Under the pieces are notes generated by a model. It made no database searches. It was not told the origin of the DNA and worked only from the letters and a program-made list of their open reading frames with translations. A program made the translations under genes and the position numbers. This document shows, in pieces, positions 10,622 through 22,600 of a stretch of 64,000 nucleotides of DNA. The stretch is from Cryptomeria japonica (lineage: Eukaryota; Streptophyta; Pinopsida; Cupressales; Cupressaceae). Where the stretch lies: positions 145,146,897 through 145,210,896 of the forward strand of contig NC_081407.1 in NCBI RefSeq assembly GCF_030272615.1, given 5' to 3'. Within the stretch, counting starts at the first letter, position 1, and every line of letters begins with the position of its first letter.

Positions 10622-12289
10622 ATCTCATGTGGAAAGCATGATGTTGGATTCCTCTTTTAAAATTATGTGGCTAGAAGAGGATTTTGCATATGCTCTTATG
10701 GATTTTTCATATTCTTAGAAAGAATTTTATAGGACAAAGATCCTTTTAGTGTGTTTAAATAAATATCGTTTGGAAAATTCTACAAACCAATATGATCTTG
10801 AGTTTGTAGTTTAAAAGGTTTTGTAGTGTCATGTCTTATGTAGTTTCTTTGTTGTTCTTTGGCTCTCTTTTGTTGTCTTCTTGTTATTATTTGCAAATCT
10901 TTTCAGTTGTAAAAGGATCTTAGCCCTTTCAAAATCATTTCTTAAGAAAATATTGTCATGGTGTATATATATCATCTATTGTTCGTGCCGATTTTTCATT
11001 GGTTAGTTGATATTGCCTCCTCACAAACCTCTCTACGAGGTTGAGAAATTCAAGTTTATATGGGAAGCTTGAGAGTTGCTCACATATCTTGACTTTGACT
11101 CTAGTGAATCTAATCCCCATGTGATAACATATGTTTAATGCCCAAAGTAGTGGTTCTCGGACTTAAAAAATTAACTAGAATTGCAACTGTATCTTGGACG
11201 TTTTAATTTTATTTCCAATAATCATGGTAAAATCTCTATTCTCTATTCTCCAATGTCTCATATACAAAGAATTCCTCTCTGATTTTTTAGTCTCCATGAC
11301 ATTTGGTTTTGGAAAATTTTATGGAATTGTTTCCAAAAGGCTTTTTGTAATATCCTACAAGAATTTCTTTCAATAAGGGAGAGGACCCAATGGCAGTGTG
11401 AACTATGTTGAGTTGGTCTTCTACATCATCCGATGACACATCAACCCAATCTAACTCATGCCCATGTGTCCTCCATTCAACAATCTTCTTGTCAAATATT
11501 TTTTCACATGTTTTCCATACATGTTGGCATGGTTTTCAAAATCATTTGTAATCAAGAATTTCATGCCATGGATTGTTCATTGCTTGTTCACCACCATGCC
11601 AATACACATCATTTAATGTGCAATTACTTTGCCACTCTCAGCCACTGACGAAGGCATTGCAGTTAGGTTAGTGTCATGTTGCATTTGATTTGGTGTACCT
11701 TCAAACCTTTGCAACTCCATTTTGTGGTTACTTCATTGTGTTCGTCATGCATTAAGGGACGTGTAATGGAGCACTTCAGAACTATCGTTGGTGAAGTTAG
11801 GAGCCACGAAACATGATGCATTATTTTATTTCGTTTTGTTTTCAACACATTTATCACAAAAGAGAAAAAAAAGACCATCAACCATTGAAAAATTTAACAC
11901 AAGTGAGGTCTTCCAACTTCACTAAGGTAGTGATCCTGTAACAATTTCATACCTATTTCTATTTATTTTGATTACTTTCAAAATAGTTTATGATGATTTT
12001 GTAATTTTTTAATAGTAATATATATTTCTATTTACATTTTGATAGCTCCCACTTTGCATGCTATTACCGAAAAAAAAAATACATACATACATATATAATG
12101 CACTTCATAAAATATATATATATAAGTGTATATATCTTTGTAATATATATCAGGGGGATCCTTCCCACAAAATACCCTATCAAAATAAATAAAAAGTCAA
12201 CCATTGACATGCATTTCCAAATTCAAGAATGGTAAGACCAACATTTGGGGGTGTTTTTGAAAAGAAGCAATGTACGCATAAAATACTTC
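10622..12289. other. Unassigned sequence with a TA-rich microsatellite
   Basis: I find no supportable gene. Short open frames lack codon structure or motifs. A CATACATACATATATA simple repeat and further ATATAT runs lie at about 12078-12155. Confidence 0.5.
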
Positions 12290-13050
12290 CTACACCAATC
12301 AATTGAGGAGAGAGAATGAAAGTTTTCTTAAAACTCTATAGCAGATATAATGAGAAGATGCACAATAATAAAGATAATCAAATCAGTAATACCATAATAT
12401 TGTGTTTACATGGGAAAATTTCTTTTAGAAGAAAAAATCCCACACTCCAAAAGCACAACCTAATGTATTAATCTATAAAAAATATGGTTATAATACAATT
12501 CAAAGCCAAGCTCTTTTAGGAGTCTTCAACAATAGGATTTTGGAGCAATTTCAATAACATAATGGTACCTATGAAATAACATTAGAATACAAACTACTGC
12601 ACAAGCATCATATTGTTAAGGTTTACAATGCAAAATATAGATGCTTTTGATTTGGACATCCAAGAATGCCACATGGCAGATCCTCATTGTTTGCATGCAT
12701 ACAAACTGCAACTTTGACATGCACAATGCCTTTGTGCCTACCAATTATATTCTTAGCATGCAAAAAAATTGCATGCATGCAAAATGCCCACGCTTTCAAA
12801 ATACTTGCTTGACATGCAAAGCACTTGCATACATAGTGCCAAGTTGCATAAATCCACCATAACATTTTCAATTTATGACTCTTTGATTGACTTGAGTTAT
12901 CTTCAACAAATGGGACCCTACAAAATGAGATGCCTATCTCCTAAAAAGTAAGAGCCATGTCACCCTTGCCACCTGACATGTAGGATAAATACTCATTGTG
13001 CCACTCCCACAAAATGGCATCATCGGATGCACAAAAATAATTACATACGT
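12290..13050. repeat. Possible old copia-type LTR relic, TGCATG-rich
   Basis: The stretch near 12405-12460 (TGTTTACATGGGAAAATTTC, followed by AGAAGAAAAAATCCCACAC) resembles the GTTTACGTGGAAATCC ... GAGAAAACCAC module inside the copia LTR at 9652-9680. From 12690 to 12845 there is a cluster of TGCATGCA and CATGCAAA strings. No boundaries or target duplication can be fixed, so this is only a suggestion. Confidence 0.28.
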
Positions 13051-14001
13051 AAATAAATAACTAATATGGAAAATTGCAAAGGTTGAAACACCTTAATTCC
13101 CAACAATTTTATAGTTTGTATCTCGTGAAACACCTTGGAGCAAACTGTATGGGTCACTTGAGTGGACATGCCATTATTGATCATTAGCAATCCTTCAACT
13201 CTAACAATAACAACTTCAGGCTTATGAAAAGATAGGACCATTTAAAAAGGGTATATAACAATCACAAATGTGACAAGTTGAGAGTGCCACAATAAATGCA
13301 AAAAAAAAACTAAAAGCTCTTGCTTCATAAAGCAATATGACATAGACGACAACAAAACCAAAAAACCCTACTCGAGTTCTATTTATTTTTTCTAACCTCT
13401 ATTATTAATTTTTTTTTTTTTAAATGTTTGTGTATTAGTTGTTTTATGTCTAGCTTTATAACAATAGGTGGCAATTTTTAGTTATGGACTGATTTGCCTT
13501 CGCAACAATAAGTTATTAGTTAAACTTAAAATGGGATTAAGAGAGAATTGAAGGTAAGTATGCATAGAATCTAATGATTGTAGATTAAATAAATTGATAT
13601 GTGGTCACTATCTACTAATTTGTTTCTTTTTTCAATTGAAAATCCTAAAAGTCCAACAAAACTTCAAAGATTTGGTCTTTTGGATCACCTCTTTCTTTAA
13701 GTTGGCAACAAACACCAATAGACTAGGGTTGGAGAAATGGTTAAAGATAAATGATATCAATTCTTTGAAACCAATACAATTGATAAAAGGAGATGTCTTC
13801 TATTTGGAAGAATAGAATGGAAGAATCTTAATATCCACAGGGCCAATATAGCTTATGGGACAATAGATATCAATTTTCTAGCTTTCAGATTTGCAAAATA
13901 ATTGCTAAAATGTTTGATGATGAGCTCTCTTGTTTTCCCAACTTTATCCTCTTTGAGCCACTTGTGTAGTGAAGTAGCTGCTAAAATGTCAACATAATTG
14001 A
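13051..14001. other. Unassigned sequence
   Basis: AT-rich with poly(T) near 13410-13421. Small open frames at 13594-13815 and 13853-14065 show no recognisable domain. Confidence 0.45.
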
Positions 14002-14283
14002 CCTGAATAGCATAGTAAACTGTGTACTCAATAATAAAGTGCTTAGATTCAACACTCTCTACCATGCAAAAGCTATAAACCCTTTCCTCCCATTCTTCTA
14101 TAGGCCTTTTCCACCTACTTATTTCACATCAAAGATGGTTTGAACTAGTTTTCAATTGAACTTTGCCCGAATATCATAGTAAACTTCATACTCAATAATG
14201 TGCTTCTTAGATTCAACTGTCCATGTCATGCAATAGATATAATCCCTTTCCTCCCATTCTTTGTTAGGCCTTTTCCACCTGGT
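14002..14283. repeat. Direct duplication of about 110 bp
   Basis: A block including ATAGTAAACT, CTCAATAATA, TTAGATTCAAC and CTTTCCTCCCATTCTT near 14008-14118 recurs at about 14175-14283 with scattered differences. Both end in AGGCCTTTTCCACCT. The function is unknown; adjacent minus-strand open frames (to 14843) are unrecognised. Confidence 0.6.
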
Positions 14284-14760
14284 ATGAACTGGTTCTCAAT
14301 TGAAATATAAGAATTTTCGTGTTCCAAAGTATATTGATTCTTGTGTAAGCCCTTTGTCGATTATCATAAATGTGGTTAAATTCTTCAAGATAATGTTTCT
14401 TTTCCATTAGTGGTTTTTCCCACATAAACTTGCAAAATTTATCTATAATAAAGGCCTTTATTTCTTTGTTATTATTTGGGCACATACTTAGGTGAATGCC
14501 CCGTTTGTTCATCCACTTGACATTTTGTTTCATCCAAGACTTCGTTCTCCCATTCAAGACTTTTTTGATGACAACCTTAGACCACCTGTGTTTCCATCTG
14601 TTCAACTTTTTTAAGATAATTGATGAGATCTACCATAGCAATGGCCTCAACAAGGAAGGTACCCATTTCAGAATAAAGAATCTCACAAAGGACTGAAATT
14701 TTGAATTTGAATCTGTTTGTGATCATTTGTTTTTTAATCCTAGATCTATTTGCTTCCATT

Positions 14761-15319
14761 TGGCATAAACTATGCAGTATCTGGCAGAGAGTCTGTTCAT
14801 AGGGAGTGTTCATGAATGAACCAGTTCTCCAGATCTTCCTCACATTGTCTGCAGCACCAGCAGCGCCATCTTACCCATTAGACTCTCAAATCTTAAGATG
14901 TTTGTGTAAGGTGACAATACAGTGACTGCAACATTAGACTGATCACCTTCTTCAGGACAATCAATCAAGTACCATACAAAATCTCCTAGACCTTCAAACG
15001 TAAACTGGCATAAATTATGCAGAGAGCCTGTTTATGATTTAGCATAAATTATGCAGAGAGACTGTTTATGAATTGGCATAAATTATGCAGTTATTTAGCA
15101 GAGAGTCTGTTCATAGGGAGCGTTCACGAATGAACCGGTGCTCCAGATCTTCCTCACATTGTCTGCAGCACCAGCAGCGCCTTTTTACCCATTAGACTCT
15201 CATATTTTCGGTTGCTTCTGTAAGTTGACCATACAGTGGCTGCCACATTAGACCGATCACCTTCTTCAGGACAATCAATCAAATGCCATATAAAATCTTC
15301 TAGACCCCAAAATATAAAC
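14761..15319. repeat. Tandem duplication (about 245 bp) with short minisatellite between copies
   Basis: Copy 1 (14761-15005) and copy 2 (15074-15319) share a TGGCATAAA..ATGCAG start, the string CACATTGTCTGCAGCACCAG, and an end at CTAGACC. Between them three units of about 33 bp repeat GCATAAATTATGCAGAGAG. On the minus strand both copies can encode related peptides with the common pieces LIDCPEEGD and ESLMGK, with different stops. This hints at a decayed duplicated exon just downstream of the PPR gene. I do not recognise the protein. Confidence 0.6.
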
Positions 15320-16241
15320 TTCAATGATTTGTTCATCAGTTTTAGATTAGAAATTCGTTACTCTGAAATCTGTGTAAACCTGGCTCCTCAAGGCAAGCAT
15401 GGGCTGTTATTTCAATGGATTATTATTATGACAGAAAAGGAATTACTTGGCAACTTGATTCATCAGTTGGGTTGCTGCATGGGTGAACAGTTGCATTTCA
15501 AATGCAAGGGGTACGATGTGGGATGCCAAGCTAATTGTTCGCTAAGCAAACTCACATGAGGGTGTTTATCTTGATTCCATTAACACTAAATAATTGTGTT
15601 GTTTGATAAAAGTTTGAGCAGAATCTTCATAATTTGGAATCATTTTGTCATGCAATAAACATTCAGAGATATAAACAGGGAGGCTGTGATAGATTTTGAA
15701 AATATTTTGGTTTAATGGTGTCACTAGCAAGCAGGAAATTCCATAAAGATATAATACCCTACAGATACGTCCAAGGACCGAAACATTTCTGCCATCTGAA
15801 ATAACAGCAAACAGAAGAATAATTGTTTTGGATTTCTGAAGATAGACTTTAAACAAATCACTAAAGTGTGAGGATTCAAGGTACATCTCCACGGCCAGCA
15901 AGCTATGGGCTTCAAATGCAGGTTTTCACCCTTTATATGATGGAAACAGTTGTCGTCTCTGATAGCAATTTCTTGAATAACCATCTTGGAAATGAACATG
16001 ATAGCATGGAGAGTCACCACAAACTAAAAGATTTTTTATTATCCTTGTCATTGTGTCAGTGGGCATGCTGCTAATGGCGAAAGCAAAGGTTCAATTTTTT
16101 GCTATGGTGGCAGATCATATTTTCCTTTTGTTAATGCTCCATATCTTTCAGCACGAAGTTTATAAGATTATGCTGGACAAGTACCCCTTCTTCTTTCGTC
16201 TGCATCGAAAAATAACCAACTTTCGCATAATTATTCTTTGC
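15320..16241. other. Sequence 3' of the PPR gene, no supportable gene
   Basis: Several overlapping short open frames on both strands carry no motif that I recognise. The part nearest 16241 presumably contains the PPR 3' untranslated region. Confidence 0.4.
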
Positions 16242-18356
16242 CTAGGGAAGTGAGATTTCTCCTGAGAGAAAAACAGATACTGTATTGTTAACCTCAATCC
16301 AGCTGCATCCAGGCGTCTTTTTTAATTGCCTGACCTTCATCAATTTCCGCACATTTTCTGCATCATTCCACTTGCCTGCAGCTGCATACATGTTTGACAA
16401 AAGCACATAATTTGTAGGATCTTCAGGATCTGACTTAAGAAGGAATTCTGCTACTTGTTCTCCTAGTTGTGTGTTGTTATGGATTCTACAAGCACTAAGC
16501 AAGGATCTCCACACAGAAGAATCTGGTTGTATTGGCATTTTCATTATAAAATCTTTAGCCTGATCTAAGTGCCCAGCACGGCCTAAAATCTCAACCATGC
16601 AGCAATAGTGCTGCAATTCAGGCATGATGTTATACTCGTTTATCATGCTATCAAAGTACCTCTGACCAGCATCAACCAGGCCCGCATGGGAGCAGGCAGA
16701 GAGAACACCTACAAAGGTCAAATGGTCTGGCTTAGCGCCAGAATTTTGCAGATGCTCGAAGAGCTCAAGCGCCTCCTTGCTACACCAGTGCATTGCATAT
16801 CCTAAAATCATTGCATTCCATGAAATCACATCTCTTGTATAGATCTTGTCAAACACTTTACGAGCATCACCTAAGCTCCCACATTTGGCATACATGTCTA
16901 CAAGAGCATTCCTCACTAAGAGATCAGATTGAAATCCTCTCCTGATTACATCTTCATGAATCTCCTTACCATGTCCTAGAGCTGCCAAGTTAGCACAAGC
17001 TGGGAGAACACTGGCAAAGGTGACTGAATTTGGTTCTGCATCTTTTAGTTGCATTTGTTGGAAAACATTTAGCGACTCAACGTAACATCCATTTTGAGCA
17101 TAGCCTGAGATCATTGCAGTCCACGCGACAACATTTTTTTCAGGCATTTCCTCAAAGAGTTCCCGGGCATCATTAACCTTACCTTGCCGTGTACATCCAG
17201 CAATTATTGCAGTCCAAGAGATAGCATTTCGTTTGGGCACCTTATGAAAAAGCTCAAGTGCCTCGTCAACATTCCCATGTTCTGTGTATCCCACAATCAA
17301 GACACTCCAAGTTACTGAATCTGGTTTGACGCCCACCGCCTGCATTTGCTCAATGAGCTTCAGTGCCTCATCAAATTTCCCATTCTGTGCATATCCTGCA
17401 GTCATCACATTCCATGAAACCACATCTCGTTCAGGCATTTTGTCAAAAACCTTACGCGCACGGTCCATCTGTCCGCATTTCACATACATATCTATAAGGC
17501 TATTTCCCACAAAGACATTAGACTGAAATCCACGTCTGATTATATCTTCATGAATCCCCATACCAAGTCCAAGAGAACCCAAGTAAGAACATATAGAAAC
17601 TAAGCTGGAGAAGGTATACTCGTCTGGTCTTATGCCTAATCCTTGCATTTGGCCAAACACACTCGAAGCTTCCTTATCATTCCCATATCTAATGTAAGCT
17701 GCAATCATAACATTGAACGAGATTACATTTCGAACAAGCATTTTGTCAAACACTTTGCGTGCTTCATCAATCCTACCGCTTTTGCCATACATTTCTGTAA
17801 GCCCATTTTCCAAAAAGACATTGAATTGATATCCACTTCTAACTATTTCTTTATGAATTTCCTTGCCAAGTTCCACTGCTTCCAAGCTAACACATGCAGA
17901 GAGAACACTGGCCAAAGTCACCAAATTTGGCTTCACAACTGTAAGCTGCATTTGTCTAAAAAGTTGCAAAGCTTCATTACATAACCCATTCTGAACATAC
18001 CCTGAAATCAACGCAGTCCATGTAACCACATTTGGCTCCGGCATCTCATGAAAGAGCTGCAGCGCTTCATCCAAACATCCATCTTGCGCATATCCTGATA
18101 TCATTGCAGTCCATGAAACTGCGTTTAGGTGGGGTAAGTAGTCAAACATTTGCCGTGCAGCCTCAAGATTGGCGCATTTGGCATACATGATAACAATTTT
18201 GGTTCGTAAGTAGACGTGATGTATAAAGCCTGTGAGAATGAGGTGGGCGTGGAGTAGTTTGCCTTGTCGAAGGGTTCTGTGATTTACGCATCCCTGCAGA
18301 AGGGAAACATATGTGGTGAGTCTGTGAGGGTATAATGAATGCATCGTCTTCGCCAT
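16242..18356 (-). CDS. PLS-class pentatricopeptide-repeat protein (E subgroup, short E+)
   Basis: An intact, intronless 704-residue frame starts at ATG 18356 (MAKTMHSLYPH). Tandem PPR motifs fill residues of about 15-610, with repeated SWTAMISGYAQNG, DMYAKCGSL and ARKVFDKMP signatures in the P-L-S pattern of land-plant organelle RNA-binding PPRs. From about residue 611 the E motif begins (PDSSVWRSLLSACRIHNN), then YVLLSNMYAAAGKW and the start of E+ (PGCSWIEVN at about 682). The frame stops about 12 residues into what would normally be E+, and there is no DYW deaminase domain. Members of this class act in mitochondria or chloroplasts, usually in site-specific C-to-U editing with a DYW partner supplied in trans; that role is inferred. 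The N-terminus has only a short basic, Ser/His-containing leader, so organelle targeting is not certain from sequence. It is the only intact host-like gene in the window, in gene-poor sequence. The early stop may be natural or a truncation. Confidence 0.93.
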   Translation of the reverse strand: MAKTMHSLYPHRLTTYVSLLQGCVNHRTLRQGKLLHAHLILTGFIHHVYLRTKIVIMYAKCANLEAARQMFDYLPHLNAVSWTAMISGYAQDGCLDEALQLFHEMPEPNVVTWTALISGYVQNGLCNEALQLFRQMQLTVVKPNLVTLASVLSACVSLEAVELGKEIHKEIVRSGYQFNVFLENGLTEMYGKSGRIDEARKVFDKMLVRNVISFNVMIAAYIRYGNDKEASSVFGQMQGLGIRPDEYTFSSLVSICSYLGSLGLGMGIHEDIIRRGFQSNVFVGNSLIDMYVKCGQMDRARKVFDKMPERDVVSWNVMTAGYAQNGKFDEALKLIEQMQAVGVKPDSVTWSVLIVGYTEHGNVDEALELFHKVPKRNAISWTAIIAGCTRQGKVNDARELFEEMPEKNVVAWTAMISGYAQNGCYVESLNVFQQMQLKDAEPNSVTFASVLPACANLAALGHGKEIHEDVIRRGFQSDLLVRNALVDMYAKCGSLGDARKVFDKIYTRDVISWNAMILGYAMHWCSKEALELFEHLQNSGAKPDHLTFVGVLSACSHAGLVDAGQRYFDSMINEYNIMPELQHYCCMVEILGRAGHLDQAKDFIMKMPIQPDSSVWRSLLSACRIHNNTQLGEQVAEFLLKSDPEDPTNYVLLSNMYAAAGKWNDAENVRKLMKVRQLKKTPGCSWIEVNNTVSVFLSGEISLP

Positions 18357-18805
18357 AGCCTACAGGCAACACCATTTTCAATAAAATCATAGTTTGCATA
18401 TCCATTACCTAAATTATCCTGATCTGGAATCCAGAATTGAATTTAAAAATCGATGCCTTGAACAAGATTTCATTTCAATTTCAAGGCATTTCGGCATAAT
18501 ACAGTGAAAATGTGGAGAAGCTGTGCAGGCTACAATTCTAGAGAAACCAGAATTAACTATTTGTGGACAGAAAAAAGGTCGAGTATCAAATTTTGTTTGT
18601 TTCCGAGTTTTTACTTATTTGCTTATTTTTATGATTAAAAAAAACAAAATTGAATAACACAATGATGCACTAATGTATGAGTGTGTAATGAATTATAAAT
18701 TAGTAATTGGATCTAGGTGTGTAATGGATATGTCGAAGAAGGGTGGAAAGTCAATTAAGAAAAAAATGATATATTTTTACATATATTTGTGCTCTACATG
18801 AGGTC
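18357..18805. other. Upstream region of the PPR gene
   Basis: Presumed promoter and 5' untranslated sequence for the minus-strand PPR gene. No clear TATA box at a convincing distance could be picked out; the sequence is AT-rich around 18590-18700. Confidence 0.35.
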
Positions 18806-18859
18806 AATTGGTAGCCAATTTAGCAAATTATTAATTGGTAGCCAATTTAACAAATTATT
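18806..18859. repeat. 27-bp tandem repeat, two copies
   Basis: AATTGGTAGCCAATTTA plus ten bases is repeated head to tail with one difference (18806-18832, 18833-18859). Each copy contains the inverted repeat AATTGG/CCAATT, about 450-500 bp upstream of the PPR start. Confidence 0.8.
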
Positions 18860-18894
18860 TTGTTTGTACAACAAAGGTCTCAATGGAGAAGTGA

Positions 18895-19038
18895 TAGAAG
18901 ACATATGCAAGGAAAGAGATAGAGAGGCAACAAGATATAGATATAGAAGTCTAGGATGAGGGAAAGGGAGGGGAGAGAGAGAGAGGGGGAAAGGGATGGA
19001 TAAAGAGGGGGAGAAGGGAATATATATATACATACATA

Positions 19039-19075
<37 letters not shown>

Positions 19076-19192
19076 TCAGATGGAGTAATAAAGAGATAGG
19101 CATATTAGGAGATATAAAAAAAGGGTGAGAGGGTGAGAAAGAGAGAAACGAAGAGAAGTATAGATAAAAAAAAATAGGGATGAAGAGAGGGG

Positions 19193-19258
<66 letters not shown>

Positions 19259-19310
19259 TAGATAGAGAGGAGAAAATATCAAAAGATAGAGATAGAGATA
19301 GGGAGCAAGA
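18895..19310. repeat. Purine-rich GA tract with two pure (GA)n runs
   Basis: The plus strand is strongly purine-rich (CT-rich on the PPR sense strand). Uninterrupted (GA)n runs lie at about 19041-19072 and 19198-19252. This is a simple repeat; GAGA-type promoter activity is possible but the distance from the PPR start (0.7-0.9 kb) makes it speculative. Confidence 0.9.
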
Positions 19311-19330
19311 AAATTATTAAGACTACATTA

Positions 19331-19672
19331 TTTTTTTAACAGCAATTGATGTATTTTATTATTAATATAAAAATATGAAAAATACAATTCAAGAGCACCA
19401 GGACGGAAACACCAAAACACTTACAACATCTATCAACCCCAAATATCACCACATTGTCTGTTAAACCCTATACACCTATAACAATTGATTTCATCTATAG
19501 ATTTATAAAATATTATAGAGTATATGCACTACTGACTCAAAATTTACACAAAATCTTACAAAATTTAATATTCTTCACTTTTTCTTTTCTGATTGAGAGG
19601 GTCATTCACCTAGTAGTCCTTTGGACTAAATTTCAAGTGTTTTTTGTCTTTCTTCTCCATTGCTACACCAAT
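19331..19672 (-). mobile_element. 3' end of LINE-like element A (split by chromovirus)
   Basis: Read on the minus strand, coding-like sequence with KFSPKDY and a TAG ends near 19600. An AT-rich tail follows with AATAATAAAATACATCAATT and a terminal A7 (complement of 19331-19337). The upstream part continues across the chromovirus insertion at 34933. The junction restores a continuous frame around REIGVAMEKKDKK. It shares GACTACTAGGTGAATG with 458-473. Confidence 0.5.
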
Positions 19673-22600
19673 TGCATTTCACTCCAAGCATGAAATTTTT
19701 GTTTTCTTTCAATTTTTGTGTGTTGTCTTTGTGATGTAATAATGGACCAACCATTTGGGACTCAGTAGAGCCATGGTTGAGTTGTCCAAGTTTTGGTTTG
19801 AGTCATTTATGTTTAGAATGATGTCAGCCTGAGAAGTAAGATGCTTAGGTAGTTCACAGGAGAAGTACTCCAAATGAATGTATTCATGTAATAGGGCTCA
19901 ATTGTGTTGTGTTTAGGTCTTCTAGGGTGTTTGAGGACATTCAGAAGTCTTGGAATGCATTAGATGCAAAGTTGCATCTTAGGAGTAAAAAGTTGTTGAG
20001 CAAAATTTTGTATTTTTTTGCAAAAGTTGCATTTTTGGTAGATGGCGTTGAAAATTTGGTTGAACTAGCTGATCTAACAACATAAAATCCAAAATTCACT
20101 TCATTGTACGGGTTGGAGGATTGGAAATGCAAGAACAAGTTTTTGGATTTTGAAACAAACTTGCCCTTCACCGTTTTTGACAGTTTTCTCTTGTTTTAAT
20201 TGCTTGGTACGGTCCAGTACAAACTTGATTGTGTAAACTCATTGCAGGGAATGAGTGTTGATTGAATTTACTTTCTAGAATCTTGATTTGTAGGTTTATT
20301 GTTCTTAGTTGTAGAGATTTCTTCCATTCTTTGCAACTAGGTGTAAAACCCTTGCAAGTAGGCTTTAACAGCAAAAATGGCTCTAACCTAAGCATTCCTT
20401 GATGGCACCTGATGCCCTCCTAAATGGCACAAGGTTAGTCTATGATCAAAGAACACAAAACACACAAAACATTAGTGTTAATCAATCTAAAACTAAACTA
20501 TGAAGGCATACCAAAAGAGACACAAAAGACATGCTAATTTATCTAATAAACAAAACACAGATTATGAGGCATCTCCAACTGCCTCTTAGCATGGCTTTAG
20601 CTTCTTCTCCCTTGTTCCTCTCCTCTCCAAGTTCCAAAATAGTGTAGCTCTTAGCAGATTTTTGCACTATGGATGCTTATGGAGGATTGAGATTGTAGTA
20701 TAGCTCTAAATGTGAAATAAAAAGCTAATACTAATGCTAAAATGATGTATTTTAACCAAAATGATAAGATGTTAGATTGCTTATGCTAAATGCTCTCTAA
20801 AAATGTCTATAGCCTAAATGCATACAAGTTTTTCAGGATCTGGATTATGAAGGAATGGGCTCTATTTATAGAAAAAATGGAGAAATGGATGGCTGAGATT
20901 GAAGGGTTTAATCAAGGGTCAAGCTTGAAAGTTGGGGATCCATGTGCACAATTGGCACCAATGAAATGGTGACAAGTGTCAACATAGGGTTGGGTTGAAA
21001 GAAAGGGGTTGGAGGCATTGAATGCCTGAGAAGACTTCATGGTTATCTAAAGGCTAAGGGTCAAGTCTAAATTAAGCTTACCCATTGGATTAAGAGTTAA
21101 TCCAAGGATAAACCTTTGTGCAAATGATTAAGAGATAATCATGGTCAAAGCATTAAAGGCTTGATGAGACCCTTGGGTTGGGTAGAGGTTGAGTCAAAAC
21201 AAATGTTTTAACCATGTGGGAGGGTTTGGGTTAACCATTAATGGTTTTTGAAGACTTTGTGGATTAAGTGGTTGAAGGTTGGAAGCTTTCAAAGGTTATC
21301 CAAGACTTTGAGACATTTAGTGGTTGAAGGTTGAAAGCTTTTAATGGTTATCAAAGACTTTTAGGCTTTGAGAAGTGACTCCATTTTGTTTAGGAATGTG
21401 ACAATAATTAGGGGATGGATTAGGCTAATTAGGAAGGGTTTAGAAGAATCTAGAAGGGGATTAGATTTTTGCAAGTGGATTTGGTGGGTGAGGGAAAATA
21501 GGATTTTATTAAAATAAAAATTCATTTATTTCAATAAATGTGTGCAAGTTGCATTTGTAGGAAAATGCAAGTGGGGTGGGGATAATGATTTAAATAAATG
21601 TTTTATTTAATTTATTTAAAAGAGGAAAAGGGGGATTTAATTAAATAAATAGATTTTATTTATTTAATTGATTTGTATTTGGTTTAATGAATTAATTAAA
21701 ATAAATTGAATAATTTATTTAATTAATAGAAGAATGTTTGGGGATGAATTAATTAAATATTAATTTAATTAATTGATGGTTAGTGGATTTTTAATCAAAT
21801 AAATACGAAATATTCATTTAATTAAAATGGACAGATTTATGTGACTACAGCACCTATTGAAATAAATAAGAATGCTAAGTTAGGATCTGTATATAGTTTT
21901 AGGATTGTTTTGTGGTTTTTCAGGACCTTGTGGAAGAGAGACAATGAATCCCTAGGCTCATCGATGGGAGTAGGTGAGTTAGGACAACAGAAGAAGTGTG
22001 ATTTTAAGAGCCCAAGAGGATTGGCACTAGGAAAAGTGTCATATAGTTGGAAAGCCCTGATTATACCCTTGAAGAATACCCAATTGGTTTGAGTGGGTAT
22101 TTTGACTGGTGAAGAGTTTCAGACCCATCTTTCCAAGTCACCCGATGAGGCCTAAACCCTCAAAAATAGTGCAGCATTGGAAACCCTACTTGTACGGATA
22201 ACCCAAATGCAAATTTTCAGTATTGTCTTTAACTATGAAAAGGGTACTCGAATCCATAATTTATTTCTAGCCTTGTTTGGAAATTTTGCAAACTAAGCCC
22301 CTAAAACCGCCAAGGGAGGGCTAATTCAATTAGGCCTATTTGAGCCCAGTAGAGACCTAGAAAGGTTAGAAAGCCAAAGCGATGGGTTTGGTGATCCTAA
22401 AAACCCCAAAATACTTCAAAGAAACCTTGTAGATGCATTGTGAGTCCAATGAAAGTGGTTGTGTGTTGAGATCCTTGCAAGAGTGGTTGGAGCCTTGGAG
22501 TGGTGTGTGGGTGATTGAGGTGGCAACCTCAACATGAGGAGTTGATTGTCTAAGACTAGTGGTTATACCTTGGAGGCAAGCCACAGTGGTTCAAACCTTG

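Noticed and set aside
11194-11881. Small open frames as host genes
   Set aside because: Short, without motifs, splice context or coherent codon use.
17284-17984. Plus-strand frames inside the PPR gene
   Set aside because: Antisense shadows of the intact PPR coding sequence, without motifs of their own.
19076-19282. Ser-Leu repeat protein on the minus strand
   Set aside because: Translation of the (GA)n tract.
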